DNA of 64,000 nucleotides from Tunturiibacter gelidiferens (GTDB lineage: Bacteria; Acidobacteriota; Terriglobia; Terriglobales; Acidobacteriaceae), in the NCBI RefSeq assembly GCF_013410115.1, contig NZ_JACCCV010000002.1:868001-932000 (forward strand), in the 5' to 3' direction. The position numbers were made by a program, and so were the translations under genes. Under the pieces are notes generated by a model, which saw only the letters and a program-made list of their open reading frames with translations, was not told the DNA's origin and did no database searches. Shown here one piece after another: positions 42,866-51,477 of this stretch (position 1 is the stretch's first letter; each line of letters starts with the position of its first letter).

Positions 42866-43799
42866 CGTTTGCCGCCTCCAGTTCCGCTCGCCGTGCCAGC
42901 TTCAGGCTGTGCCGTGTTGCCGAAAAGTGTGCTCCTGCCAGCAAGAGCAAGCCGGAGAGAAACGCCCACATCATCAACCCTACCGAAATATAGAACGGTC
43001 CGTAGACGGACTGGAAGTCCAGCCAGGGAAGAGCCCTGATATAGAGGTACTTCGCCATCTGCCACAGCAGGCCGATGACGATGGCTGTTGGCAGCACCGC
43101 TAGAGCCGGAATTTTTCTGTAGGGCAGCACCCAATAGATTAGAAAGAACATCAGGATGCTCGCAAGCCCGGCGCAGAGCTTGAGGAAGCCGTAAGAGACG
43201 AAGTGGAAGACAACGTTTTCTGTATGACCGAAGAAGACCCAGGCCAGGATGGTCTGCTGGCTCGCCGTGGACGCGACTGAGGCCATCGCCAGCACGCCGA
43301 CGGCAAAGGCGAGTCCAAGTGATATGGCCTGATTGTGAAGATAGTTTCGATTCTGACGTACTCCCCAAACCCTGTTAAGCGCAACCTCCAAGGGGAGAAA
43401 GACACCGGTCGAGGTGATGAGCAGCATGACCAGCGAGAAGAGCTGCGTTTGTTTGTGGGGGTGGGCCAGAAGCTGCATGTTCCGCATGACGAAGTCCTGG
43501 CCGACAGGAAGCAGATTCTTCATCATGTCGCCGACGATAGCTTCCATCGAGCGCGAGTGGAAGACGCTGCGGGAGATGGTCAACAGCAGCACGATGAAGG
43601 GAAAGAGCGAAAGGATCACGTTGGCGGCGACGCTGAAGGCGTAGGTGTGGACCTCGGTGCGCGTCATATAGCGAACCAGCGCGACGATCTGCCCAGATAA
43701 GCTGTCGTCGCAAACGACGGGCGGAACGTCTTCGATCGGCCTGGGTGGCAGATCCTGGTCGGTCTTCGATTGGGGTTCGTTAGGAGAAATTGACGGCAT
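42849..43799 (-). CDS. YihY/BrkB-family inner-membrane protein
   Basis: A 316-residue protein with six hydrophobic helices of the family once misnamed ribonuclease BN. Family segments include YAFSVAANVILSLFPFIVLLL near residue 55, LLITSTGVFLPLEVALNRVWGV near 125 and the late YGPFYISVGLMMWAFLSGLLLLAG split between helices. The function is unsettled; transport or envelope stress roles have been proposed. Its 3' end overlaps the phosphatase gene by 17 bp, so the two are co-translated. N-terminal residues are hydrophilic and proline-rich. Confidence 0.88.
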   Translation of the reverse strand: MPSISPNEPQSKTDQDLPPRPIEDVPPVVCDDSLSGQIVALVRYMTRTEVHTYAFSVAANVILSLFPFIVLLLTISRSVFHSRSMEAIVGDMMKNLLPVGQDFVMRNMQLLAHPHKQTQLFSLVMLLITSTGVFLPLEVALNRVWGVRQNRNYLHNQAISLGLAFAVGVLAMASVASTASQQTILAWVFFGHTENVVFHFVSYGFLKLCAGLASILMFFLIYWVLPYRKIPALAVLPTAIVIGLLWQMAKYLYIRALPWLDFQSVYGPFYISVGLMMWAFLSGLLLLAGAHFSATRHSLKLARRAELEAANDARSE

Positions 43800-43902
43800 A
43801 GGAGAGTTCGATGCAGAGTCAGGCGAACTGGGCCGCGCGACTCACTCCGATGCTAGCAGAGGGTGTCCGTTTGTGGTGGTCGCTGGTGTTGGCTTGGGAT
43901 GG

Positions 43903-45069
43903 CTAGCCGTTTGGAGCGGCCGAGAGGCTGTAGATGCGTGCCAAAGCCCATTGAGACGACTCCGCGAGTACGGAATCTTCGACCGCGCTCCATTGCTCGA
44001 GCTGTGGAATGAACTGTGGGTCGCCACTGTTTCCCATGGCGATGGCGACGTTTCGCTGCAGTCGTTTGAGCCGGGTTCGCTCCAGGGGAGAGCCCTTGAA
44101 CCAACGCTTGAACGTCGCGGGGTCCATTGCCGCGAGCCAGGACAACGACGGGTTGATCAGCTGCTTTCGTGTGAGCATGCCCTCGTTCTGGGAGACTGGA
44201 GAGCGGCGGTTCCACGGGCAGACATCCTGGCAGATATCGCAGCCGAAGACCTGGCGGCCCATCGGCTCGCGCAGCTCTTCGGCGATGACTCCCTTTTTCT
44301 CGATCGTGAGGTAGGCGATGCAGAGCGAGGCGTCCATCTGATGCGGCGCAACCAGCGCGCCGGTGGGGCAGGCGTCGATGCAACGGGTGCAGCTTCCGCA
44401 GCGGTCGGCAGCGATATCTGGTTCGAACTCGGACGACACGGGGATTGAGGTGACGATGACGCCGAGCAGAAGCCAGGAGCCGAGCTTTTGATCGAGGATG
44501 CAGGTGTTCTTGCCGACCCAGCCGATGCCGGCCTTTGCGGCCGCGGCTCGCTCCACCAGAGGGCCGGTGTCGACGTAGCAGCGAGTCTGGCAGGCAAACC
44601 GCTCGTGAAGTTGTGATTCGATCTTCTGCAGGCGGCCTAGCAGCTCGTCGTGATAGTCGGTGGGGGCGAGTTCGTCAGGACTTGTGGGGTCGGTGCGGCC
44701 ACTCCAGGCATAGCGGGCGATCCATCCGGTGCCGGGTGAGGCCTCGTCGATGGAGAGTGGGGCGGCGGTGTTGTAGTTCAACGCGCAGACGATGACCGAT
44801 TGCGCCCAGGGCATCACGATTTGCACGTCGCTTCGCAGCAGAACTCCGTGGTCGTCGCGGCGCTTGAGATACTCCATCTCGCCTGCTCTGCCGGCGTCGA
44901 CCCAGGCTGCAAATCGCTGCGCGTCCAGAGGCTTTGCGTCTGCTTCGGAGGTTGCGGAGACGACTGGCGCTACTCCCGCGGTATCGAAGCCGGAGCGCGC
45001 GGCTAACTCACGCAGCCATTGCTTGAGATCGGATGTCCAGGCCGCGGCGGGTTGTGCTGTCTGGGTCAT
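43903..45069 (-). CDS. queG: Epoxyqueuosine reductase
   Basis: Catalyses the last step of queuosine synthesis in tRNA, using cobalamin and two 4Fe-4S clusters. The protein (388 residues from the ATG at 45069; a TTG at 45090 is also open) has the N-terminal cobalamin-binding half with GFDTAGVAP, GEMEYLKRRDDHGVLL and VIVCALNYN, and ferredoxin-like clusters CGSCTRCIDACPTGAL and CDICQDVCPWNR, then a HEAT-like C-terminal tail (FKRWFKGSPLERTRLKRL). No other queuosine gene is nearby. It is the first gene of the short minus-strand run. Confidence 0.94.
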   Translation of the reverse strand: MTQTAQPAAAWTSDLKQWLRELAARSGFDTAGVAPVVSATSEADAKPLDAQRFAAWVDAGRAGEMEYLKRRDDHGVLLRSDVQIVMPWAQSVIVCALNYNTAAPLSIDEASPGTGWIARYAWSGRTDPTSPDELAPTDYHDELLGRLQKIESQLHERFACQTRCYVDTGPLVERAAAAKAGIGWVGKNTCILDQKLGSWLLLGVIVTSIPVSSEFEPDIAADRCGSCTRCIDACPTGALVAPHQMDASLCIAYLTIEKKGVIAEELREPMGRQVFGCDICQDVCPWNRRSPVSQNEGMLTRKQLINPSLSWLAAMDPATFKRWFKGSPLERTRLKRLQRNVAIAMGNSGDPQFIPQLEQWSAVEDSVLAESSQWALARIYSLSAAPNG

Positions 45070-45426
45070 CAAAAGCTTGTCATCCCGCAAAGAACCATCT
45101 TATTAATCCACGTTCAGGATAAATGGCGAAGGGAACAACTCTTTCCGTGCTCGCATAAGATGGCACGTCGAGGAATACAGATGGCATTGCACCAGACACG
45201 CCTTTGCCGGTAGACTTGTCTTAGCTGGGCACGACGTCCGAAATCTTCGGGGAGATGCCAGGTCACAATCACTATCGATGGACGTGCGCTCTTCGGCTTT
45301 CGCGCCTGCTGGTATTCGGCTGCCATCGATAGGTTAGTTACAGTTCCTCAGACTGCAATTAACGCCACGCTGACACCGGCACTTTGGCCAAGCTAAAGAC
45401 GGTATTCAGGTGATTGATAAAAATGC
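45070..45426. other. Intergenic region between queG and tRNA-Ser
   Basis: About 355 bp with no credible gene. The only structure I see is a 10-bp inverted repeat: CTATCGATGG at 45272-45281 and CCATCGATAG at 45323-45332, separated by 41 bp. The tRNA promoter should be at the right end. Confidence 0.45.
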
Positions 45427-45518
45427 GGAGAGGTGGCAGAGCCCGGTTGAATGCACCTGACTCGAAATCAGACATAGGCGTAAGTCTATCGGGGGTTCGA
45501 ATCCCTCCCTCTCCGCCA
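45427..45518 (+). tRNA. tRNA-Ser (anticodon CGA), CCA encoded
   Basis: The acceptor stem GGAGAGG/CCTCTCC closes the molecule, followed by discriminator G and an encoded CCA at 45516-45518. The anticodon loop CTCGAAA gives CGA, reading the serine codon UCG. A long variable arm (ATAGGCGTAAGTCTAT area) and the T-loop GGTTCGAATCC complete a class II tRNA of about 92 bases. No integrase gene or duplicated tRNA 3' end is seen next to it. Confidence 0.96.
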
Positions 45519-45551
45519 TCAACCTGGTCAAAACCACGGCTCGGTCGCTGT

Positions 45552-46964
45552 TTATTCGGTTTCCCGTCGCCATTTCGCAGTTAGAAAGACGGCTGCTCCG
45601 GCACCGACAAGAAGGAATGTTGAGCCAAGTATCTTGGCGATCGCTAACCCCTTATCCGGCTCGTCGTCGGGCGGAACGAGCGCCAGGACAATCGTCAACA
45701 TAGTAGTAATCAGGCCGACGGAGGCGAGTAGAACTGCGACGGACCGTCCCCCCGGAAACCGAATTCCTCCCTGCGGGAAAGGTTCGCGCTGCAAGCGGAT
45801 CATCGCCAGGAATAGAAAGACAAATGGGATGAAGTAGGTGACGATCGACATGCTGACGAGCAGGTCGTAGGCGCCTTGCACTGTGCTGCCGGCCTGACTC
45901 AGCAAGGCACAGAGCATTCCTGCAAAGCCGTAAAAGATGATCGCAATCCATGGCGTGCCCCACCTTCTATGGACGCGTCCGAAGGCCTTCGGCAGGTATC
46001 GATCGATGCCGGCCACAAAGGGTAAGCGGGAGGTCGATGAAAGGAAGGACGCAGCTCCTCCGATGCTGTTGAGTGCAACGAGGAGCACGATCACTACAAC
46101 GATCCACGAAAGACCAAGGCGGCTACACATCACCTGGATGGCACTTGCGAAACCGCCGACACCACTAATTTCAGCGCTCGGCAGAGCGACGAGCATTGCG
46201 ATTGTTCCTGCGATATAACTGCCGGCGAGAATTACTCCTGAAACGATGAGTGCGCGGGGAATAGTGCGCCGAGCGTTCTTGATCTCCTCGCTCATGAAGG
46301 AGCCAGTCTCGCAACCACCGAAAGCGAAGAAGATCGTCGACCAGAAGATGGCGTTTTTGAGATCGGCGTGAGGAGTCATACTCACAGCCGTGAACTTCGT
46401 GGCGGACCCAAAGCGCAAGACGCTGACACCGGCTAGCACTAGCAGGATGATGATCGGAATCCAACTGCCGAATGCGCCGACGCTGTTCAGCCATTTTCCG
46501 AATTTCAGCCCGCGAACGTTGAGCACCGTAATCACAGCGAGACATCCCAGAGCAAACAAAAGGTAATAGCTGCCGGTGGCGGCAAGCTTCTGTCCGTGGG
46601 GAAAGGCGAAGAGCAAGCTACCGGCTCCGAAGTAGAGCACCGCGGGGAAGTATGGAAGATTACTCATCCAGTACGTCCACGCTGCGAGAAAGCCCGAGAA
46701 GTCGCCGAACGCGCGTTGCGTCCAGACGTAAAGTCCACCTTCCTCCGGATAGCGCGCCGAAAGTTCGAGCACGCTCGCAGCGAGAGGCACGAAGAAGAAC
46801 AGACACGCGAAGATCCAGACAAGGATTGTGCTTGGCCCGGCGGCAGCGGCTGTTGCTATCCAGCGCAGACTCAGTCCGCCCGCGATGTAGAAGAGAGTCA
46901 GATCGAAGAGACCCAACTCGCGCTTCAGTAGTTGTTTCTCTCCCAGATGGCCGGGTTCAGTCAT
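45552..46964 (-). CDS. APC-superfamily amino acid permease
   Basis: A 470-residue inner-membrane transporter with about twelve hydrophobic helices. The N-terminal LFDLTLFYIAGGLSLRWIA and helix 3 region LELSARYPEEGGLYVWTQRAFG carry the APC consensus; FFAFGGCETGSFMSEEIKNARRTIPRA is the helix 6 substrate and antiport region and resembles glutamate/GABA antiporter-type members. Its ATG overlaps the stop of the oxidoreductase gene upstream by four bases (46961-46964), so the two form an operon in which the enzyme gene comes first. The substrate is not deducible with confidence. Confidence 0.87.
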   Translation of the reverse strand: MTEPGHLGEKQLLKRELGLFDLTLFYIAGGLSLRWIATAAAAGPSTILVWIFACLFFFVPLAASVLELSARYPEEGGLYVWTQRAFGDFSGFLAAWTYWMSNLPYFPAVLYFGAGSLLFAFPHGQKLAATGSYYLLFALGCLAVITVLNVRGLKFGKWLNSVGAFGSWIPIIILLVLAGVSVLRFGSATKFTAVSMTPHADLKNAIFWSTIFFAFGGCETGSFMSEEIKNARRTIPRALIVSGVILAGSYIAGTIAMLVALPSAEISGVGGFASAIQVMCSRLGLSWIVVVIVLLVALNSIGGAASFLSSTSRLPFVAGIDRYLPKAFGRVHRRWGTPWIAIIFYGFAGMLCALLSQAGSTVQGAYDLLVSMSIVTYFIPFVFLFLAMIRLQREPFPQGGIRFPGGRSVAVLLASVGLITTMLTIVLALVPPDDEPDKGLAIAKILGSTFLLVGAGAAVFLTAKWRRETE

Positions 46965-48583
46965 CGGGCTTCATCCAGATCGCGAAGCACCGCCATCGCA
47001 GCATTCCGCCCGTTGATCCCGATGACGCTACCGCCAGGGTGTGTGCACGCGCCGCAGAGGTAGACGCCCTTCATCGGAGTTCTCGCCGTAAGGCGCTTGC
47101 TCCACATGTAAGCAGGAAGACACTCGCCCTGAAATATATGTCCGCCGGTGAGGCCGACCTTCTGCTCGATGTCCGGCGGCCCCAGTACCTGCGCGTCGAC
47201 GACAGCGTCCTTCAGATTGCTGCAAAAGCGGCCGATCGACCGCAATGCCAAGGCTTTGGCGTCGTTGCGACGCTCCTCCCAACTTCCAGATGCGAACTTG
47301 TACGGAACGTATTGCGCGAAGACGCTCATGGTGTGGAGACCCGCTGGAGCTACGGTTGCATCGTGGACGCTCTGAAAGTAAAGCTCGCACCAGAGTTGTT
47401 CCGGAAGGGATCCTGAACGGGCTGCGGCATAACTGGCCTTCCACTCCTCTTTCGTTAGAGGAGCATTGATCTGGCCGTAGTGCTGTGGCTGTTCGATTCC
47501 CGGTCGGGCCTTGAAGTTTGGCAGTTCGCGAAGCAATACGTTTAGCTTGACCGTGCATCCTTCGATCGGCACCGAGTGCACCTTTGCAGCCCAGGCTGGG
47601 TCCGCATCGACGTCCAGCATGCGCAACGTGCGGATCGGGTCCGCATTGGAGACGACAACCTGTGCAGTGATTCGCTCTCCACCTTCAAGGAGCACGCCCT
47701 CACCGGGGAGAATTCGTGCCACGTTCACGCCCGCGGCCACGATCGCTCCGGCTTCTCTGGCAGCATCACAGAAGTAGAAGGAGACCATCCCCATCCCGCC
47801 CTTCACATAACCCCACATGCCTGGCATATCGCCGAGCCTGCCTGAGGAGTGATGGAAGCGGATGGAGGCCGTACCAGCGTCAAAAGGACTTGCGTTGGTG
47901 CCGATCACGCCCTGCCCCAGATAGGCAGACTGCATTCGCTCATCGATAAGGTAGCGGTCAACGAACTCCGCCATGGACCAATCAAAAAGAAGACCGCGCG
48001 CTTCGGCGTCATCCTTTAGAAGCTCTTCGAGTCGCTCTTGCGTGGGTGCATCGCCGATCCATAGATCGCGTCGGCTCTCGTCTGGATCGTCGCCAGGAAT
48101 GCCGGTTGCAGGCCGCAGCGCATCTCGCAATCTGCGGATTACGTCATTCATCGCGCGCCAGCCTTCGACGTCCCGTGACGAAAAGCGGCGAACCTCCGCT
48201 TCGCATCGAGCGTCATCGTCCCAAAGCTGGATGCTGCTGCCGTCCAGAAAGGGCACAAAGAGTCCGTTGACAGCGGGCGTCCAATCGAAGCCGCGGCCCG
48301 GCAAGCCGAGTTCCTTGATCACGAGCGGATGCAGCAGTCCGGCAAGATAGGCGCAGGGCGACATTCGAACGCCGGGAAACGGCTCTTCGACAGTACAGGC
48401 ACCCCCAACTCGCTCCCGGCTTTCGAGCACGAGGACGCGTTGACCTGCCCGCGCCAGGTAAGTCGCGCACGCCAACCCGTTGTGGCCCGCGCCTACAACG
48501 ATCGCATCCCAGGGGCGTGCCGCGATCTCTTTGATTGGCGCTGGAAGCCCGACTTTTCCCAACACTGCTGCCGTTGCAGACAT
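46961..48583 (-). CDS. Phytoene-desaturase-like FAD-dependent oxidoreductase (PYROXD2-like)
   Basis: A 540-residue flavoenzyme with the N-terminal dinucleotide-binding motif WDAIVVGAGHNGLACATYLA near residue 25, followed by the GG-doublet region LESRERVGGACTVEEPFPGV. A C-terminal FAD segment reads GVYLCGACTHPGGSVIGING. This order matches the branch of phytoene dehydrogenase-related proteins that lack carotenoid neighbours (PYROXD2 group). No carotenoid genes are present, and it is co-translated with an amino acid permease, so an amine or amino-acid-derived substrate is possible; that is inference. Confidence 0.85.
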   Translation of the reverse strand: MSATAAVLGKVGLPAPIKEIAARPWDAIVVGAGHNGLACATYLARAGQRVLVLESRERVGGACTVEEPFPGVRMSPCAYLAGLLHPLVIKELGLPGRGFDWTPAVNGLFVPFLDGSSIQLWDDDARCEAEVRRFSSRDVEGWRAMNDVIRRLRDALRPATGIPGDDPDESRRDLWIGDAPTQERLEELLKDDAEARGLLFDWSMAEFVDRYLIDERMQSAYLGQGVIGTNASPFDAGTASIRFHHSSGRLGDMPGMWGYVKGGMGMVSFYFCDAAREAGAIVAAGVNVARILPGEGVLLEGGERITAQVVVSNADPIRTLRMLDVDADPAWAAKVHSVPIEGCTVKLNVLLRELPNFKARPGIEQPQHYGQINAPLTKEEWKASYAAARSGSLPEQLWCELYFQSVHDATVAPAGLHTMSVFAQYVPYKFASGSWEERRNDAKALALRSIGRFCSNLKDAVVDAQVLGPPDIEQKVGLTGGHIFQGECLPAYMWSKRLTARTPMKGVYLCGACTHPGGSVIGINGRNAAMAVLRDLDEAR

Positions 48584-48756
48584 ACTGGCAGTATCTACGT
48601 CAGAGTTCTAATAACAAAGGGAAAACAACCGATACGTTGACCTTGTTTCGCCAATCGCTGTTGGCTGGGGGATCCGTCGATGCAAAACTACTTGTCGCGA
48701 AGATGACGCTCCTTAGGTTTGCTCAGCTCGAGCAAATGGCCTGCGTCCTTGTTATT

Positions 48757-50151
48757 TCAGAACTCGGCCGCCAACAAAATGCGCAGATCGCGTAAGTTGT
48801 TTCCAGTAGCGCCGGTTACGATGCTCAAGCCAGCTTCCTGCAAAAAAGTGCCGGAGTCGAAGCGTTGCAAAGACCCCTGAGCCTGAAACAGCAGTTTTTC
48901 GTCATCCAAAAGAGTCTCATCCACAACGGCGCCTGCGGCCGCACTATTCCCATCGACGCCATCTGTGCCCGCAGAGAGGACGACCGTGCGCGCGTCCAAC
49001 GACCTCAACAAGGTCGCGGCATAGAGCGCAAAGTGCTGATTGCGTCCACCAACCCCCAACGTATCGTCCCGCTCCGAACCATCCAACTCGGACTCTCTTG
49101 CGGACAACTCAACCGTCACTTCACCAGAAGAGATCAGGCAGACGCGTCCATGATCCCGCCTCAGGTCCCGAAGACGTTCCAGCAGATATTCGGCGGCGAC
49201 ACTGTAGCTCCAGTCGTCGCAGGTATTGTCGACGACCACGTAGAACCCAAGATCTCTGGCGCGTTGTTCGACGATCTCTACCAGATCCTCGGACGATAGC
49301 AGAGTCACGGCTTTTGAACGGAGTTGAGCCGATTTGGGTGTTTCGTGAAGTTGGGTCGATGAAAAAAACTGCCGGACCGAAACCGGAAATCTGTTCATCA
49401 ATCCATACCGCTCAAGAATCTCTTTGCATTGATCAACGGTAGAGCTATCCGGCAGCGTAGGGCCAGATCCCAGGGCGTCCAGATGCCCCAACGGCACATC
49501 CGAGACAAGCAGAGAGTAGCTCAGGATGCCCTCGGCCTCAAGGGCCAGGCGGCCTCCCTTCATCGCCGAGAAGTGCTTGCGAACACAATTTATCTCAGCA
49601 ATAGAACCGCCGCTATGCACCAGTTCTCGGTGAAATTTCACCATATCTTCAAGCGTGATCCTGGAGTCAAGTGGCAATTCCATCATCGCGGAGGCGCCTC
49701 CGCTGATAAGAAACAGACAGAGCGAATCTCCCGTCGCGATAGCTTCCTTCCGTAGCGAACGCACAAGCGCCACGGCCGCTTCCGCTCCATCGATCGAGGC
49801 TTGATTGGGTGTTGGATGTCCTCCGGCAAAAAACTGAAAGCCTGGAGGAAGATCTGTTGGTCGGTCGCTGGCAATCACCACACCAGACAAATCGCATTGG
49901 CTCAGCCCTCGTAAAGAGGGCAGCAGTGCTTTGAGCATTGGAGAGGCAGCTTTACCCGCAGCCACCACGCCGATACGGCGTATACGGCTAAGGTCGACTA
50001 CGTCGTCGCCAATAGCTAAGAACGTAGTATCGCCTGCCCCGGCTATGCGCTTCACCTTACGGTTAACAGCTTGCTCGATGCTGCAATCCGCAAGTGACTG
50101 CAAAAAGAGATTACAGGCAACCTCTCGTAAGCCCGACGCAGTCGTTATCAT
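48757..50151 (-). CDS. Glycerate 2-kinase (MOFRL family)
   Basis: Phosphorylates D-glycerate to 2-phosphoglycerate, linking it to glycolysis. The 464-residue protein has the GckA/TtuD family plan: an N-terminal DUF4147 domain with GVVAAGKAASPMLKAL, AGGHPTPNQAS, FLISGGASAMMELP and the C-terminal MOFRL domain with SSGEVTVEL, GVGGRNQHFALY and SAGTDGVDGNSAAAGAVVD. I start it at the ATG at 50151; an in-frame TTG at 50169 exists but the core starts after the ATG. It is divergent from a reductase that makes glycerate. Confidence 0.93.
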   Translation of the reverse strand: MITTASGLREVACNLFLQSLADCSIEQAVNRKVKRIAGAGDTTFLAIGDDVVDLSRIRRIGVVAAGKAASPMLKALLPSLRGLSQCDLSGVVIASDRPTDLPPGFQFFAGGHPTPNQASIDGAEAAVALVRSLRKEAIATGDSLCLFLISGGASAMMELPLDSRITLEDMVKFHRELVHSGGSIAEINCVRKHFSAMKGGRLALEAEGILSYSLLVSDVPLGHLDALGSGPTLPDSSTVDQCKEILERYGLMNRFPVSVRQFFSSTQLHETPKSAQLRSKAVTLLSSEDLVEIVEQRARDLGFYVVVDNTCDDWSYSVAAEYLLERLRDLRRDHGRVCLISSGEVTVELSARESELDGSERDDTLGVGGRNQHFALYAATLLRSLDARTVVLSAGTDGVDGNSAAAGAVVDETLLDDEKLLFQAQGSLQRFDSGTFLQEAGLSIVTGATGNNLRDLRILLAAEF

Positions 50152-50462
50152 GCAGTGACACCCCAGCAATACCCGCTCTTAGACTTGGAAGCACAGCCAC
50201 CGAGCGCGACTTCCGGCCAGGCAAATTACTCTAGCTATCGATCGCCACGCGCCTCGATTAAAAATACAGCTTCCTAAGTTAACTCTCAGACTAAAAGGAA
50301 AATGCAGTTCCGCCTGCCGAAATACCGAACCCCTCCCCGCACAGTGGCACAAGGATGGCAACGAAGGAGATACTAATTAATAGGTCGCACCATCGTCAAA
50401 ATTTCTCTTTCACCCCGCCGTCTTTCATCATTAGCTCAAGTTCACGAGGAGATCAAAATCGC
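50152..50462. other. Divergent intergenic region of the glycerate genes
   Basis: About 310 bp between divergent genes, likely containing both promoters. I find no clear -35/-10 pair, operator palindrome or riboswitch. GAGGAGA for the reductase gene lies at the right end. Confidence 0.4.
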
Positions 50463-51371
50463 ATGGCAAAGCTTGGATTTCTTGGCTTAGGCATTATGGG
50501 TGGCCCAATGGCCCTTCATCTTATTGAAGCAGGCCATCAAGTCGCACTATGGTCGTTTAGCAGAGGAAAAGTTGAGGCACTCGCGGCTAAAGGTGGGATT
50601 TCGTGCGATACACCTGCCGAGGTAGCGCGGCAAAGCGACTGCATCTTCCTCTGCGTCGGCAACACGGAGATGTCGCGAAAGACGATCCTCGGCAAAGATG
50701 GACTCGCGGAGACCGCTGCCAAAGGATCCATCATTGTGGACTGTAGTACTGTCTCTCCCTCTGCAAGCCGCGCCATCGCCGCCGAACTCGCCGAGAAAGG
50801 CATCGCATTCCTGGACGCTCCCTGTACCGGATCAAAAGGCGGGGCGGAAGCAGGCACCCTCACCTTCATGGTCGGAGGATCACAGGACGTCTTCGAAAAG
50901 GTGCGCCCATACTTCGAGGCTATGGGCAAGCAGTTGTACTACTGCGGGGGGGCCGGCATGGGGCTCCACGCCAAACTCTCGCAGAACATGATCCTCGGCA
51001 ATCTCCTTCAGGCCTTCAACGAGAGTCTCATTCTCAGCACTAAAGCCGGAGTCGATCCTGAGATGATGCTAGATATCCTCAACAATAGCGCCGCCAAATC
51101 GGGCCTGATCTCAATCAAGGCGCCCTTGGTCTTTGCCCGAAACTTCACCACGAACTTCTCCGTCAAGTGGCTGGAGAAAGATATGGAGTTGATGCTGGAG
51201 TCCGCTGCCGAACTGAACGTGCCAGCACCGCTAACGGCACTCTCGCGACAACTCTTTCGCGCGGCCATCGCAAAAGGCTACGGCGAAGAAGATATTTGCG
51301 GCTCCATTCGTGTGATGGAAGATATCGCTGGATGCACGGTCGCCAGCAACCCAAAGACGCAGCAAACCTGA
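50463..51371 (+). CDS. NAD(P)-dependent beta-hydroxyacid dehydrogenase (tartronate semialdehyde reductase-like)
   Basis: A 302-residue enzyme that probably reduces tartronate semialdehyde to D-glycerate. It opens with the cofactor-binding motif LGFLGLGIMGGPMALHLIEA, then the substrate-binding DAPCTGSKGGAEAGTL and the catalytic Lys171 in GMGLHAKLSQNMI, all in canonical places for the 3-hydroxyisobutyrate dehydrogenase family. I chose the ATG at 50463 because GAGGAGA lies upstream; upstream in-frame codons are not protein-like. The divergent glycerate 2-kinase gene would use its product. Related substrates such as succinic semialdehyde are not excluded. Confidence 0.85.
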   Translation: MAKLGFLGLGIMGGPMALHLIEAGHQVALWSFSRGKVEALAAKGGISCDTPAEVARQSDCIFLCVGNTEMSRKTILGKDGLAETAAKGSIIVDCSTVSPSASRAIAAELAEKGIAFLDAPCTGSKGGAEAGTLTFMVGGSQDVFEKVRPYFEAMGKQLYYCGGAGMGLHAKLSQNMILGNLLQAFNESLILSTKAGVDPEMMLDILNNSAAKSGLISIKAPLVFARNFTTNFSVKWLEKDMELMLESAAELNVPAPLTALSRQLFRAAIAKGYGEEDICGSIRVMEDIAGCTVASNPKTQQT

Positions 51372-51477
51372 TTGGTCGACGATTCAAACCTTCGCCGCTC
51401 TGGAAACAAGACAAAGTCTTTGACAGAGAATATCGTTGCAGAGAGTGGTCAACTTCATGTTGCGAGGATAGGGGCAC

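Noticed and set aside
45114-45326. 70-codon minus-strand frame before tRNA-Ser
   Set aside because: No ribosome site, no protein-like pattern, and it spans an inverted repeat; probably chance.
45427-45518. tRNA-Ser as an integration site of a genomic island
   Set aside because: No integrase, no direct repeat of the tRNA 3' end and no foreign-looking block within view on either side.
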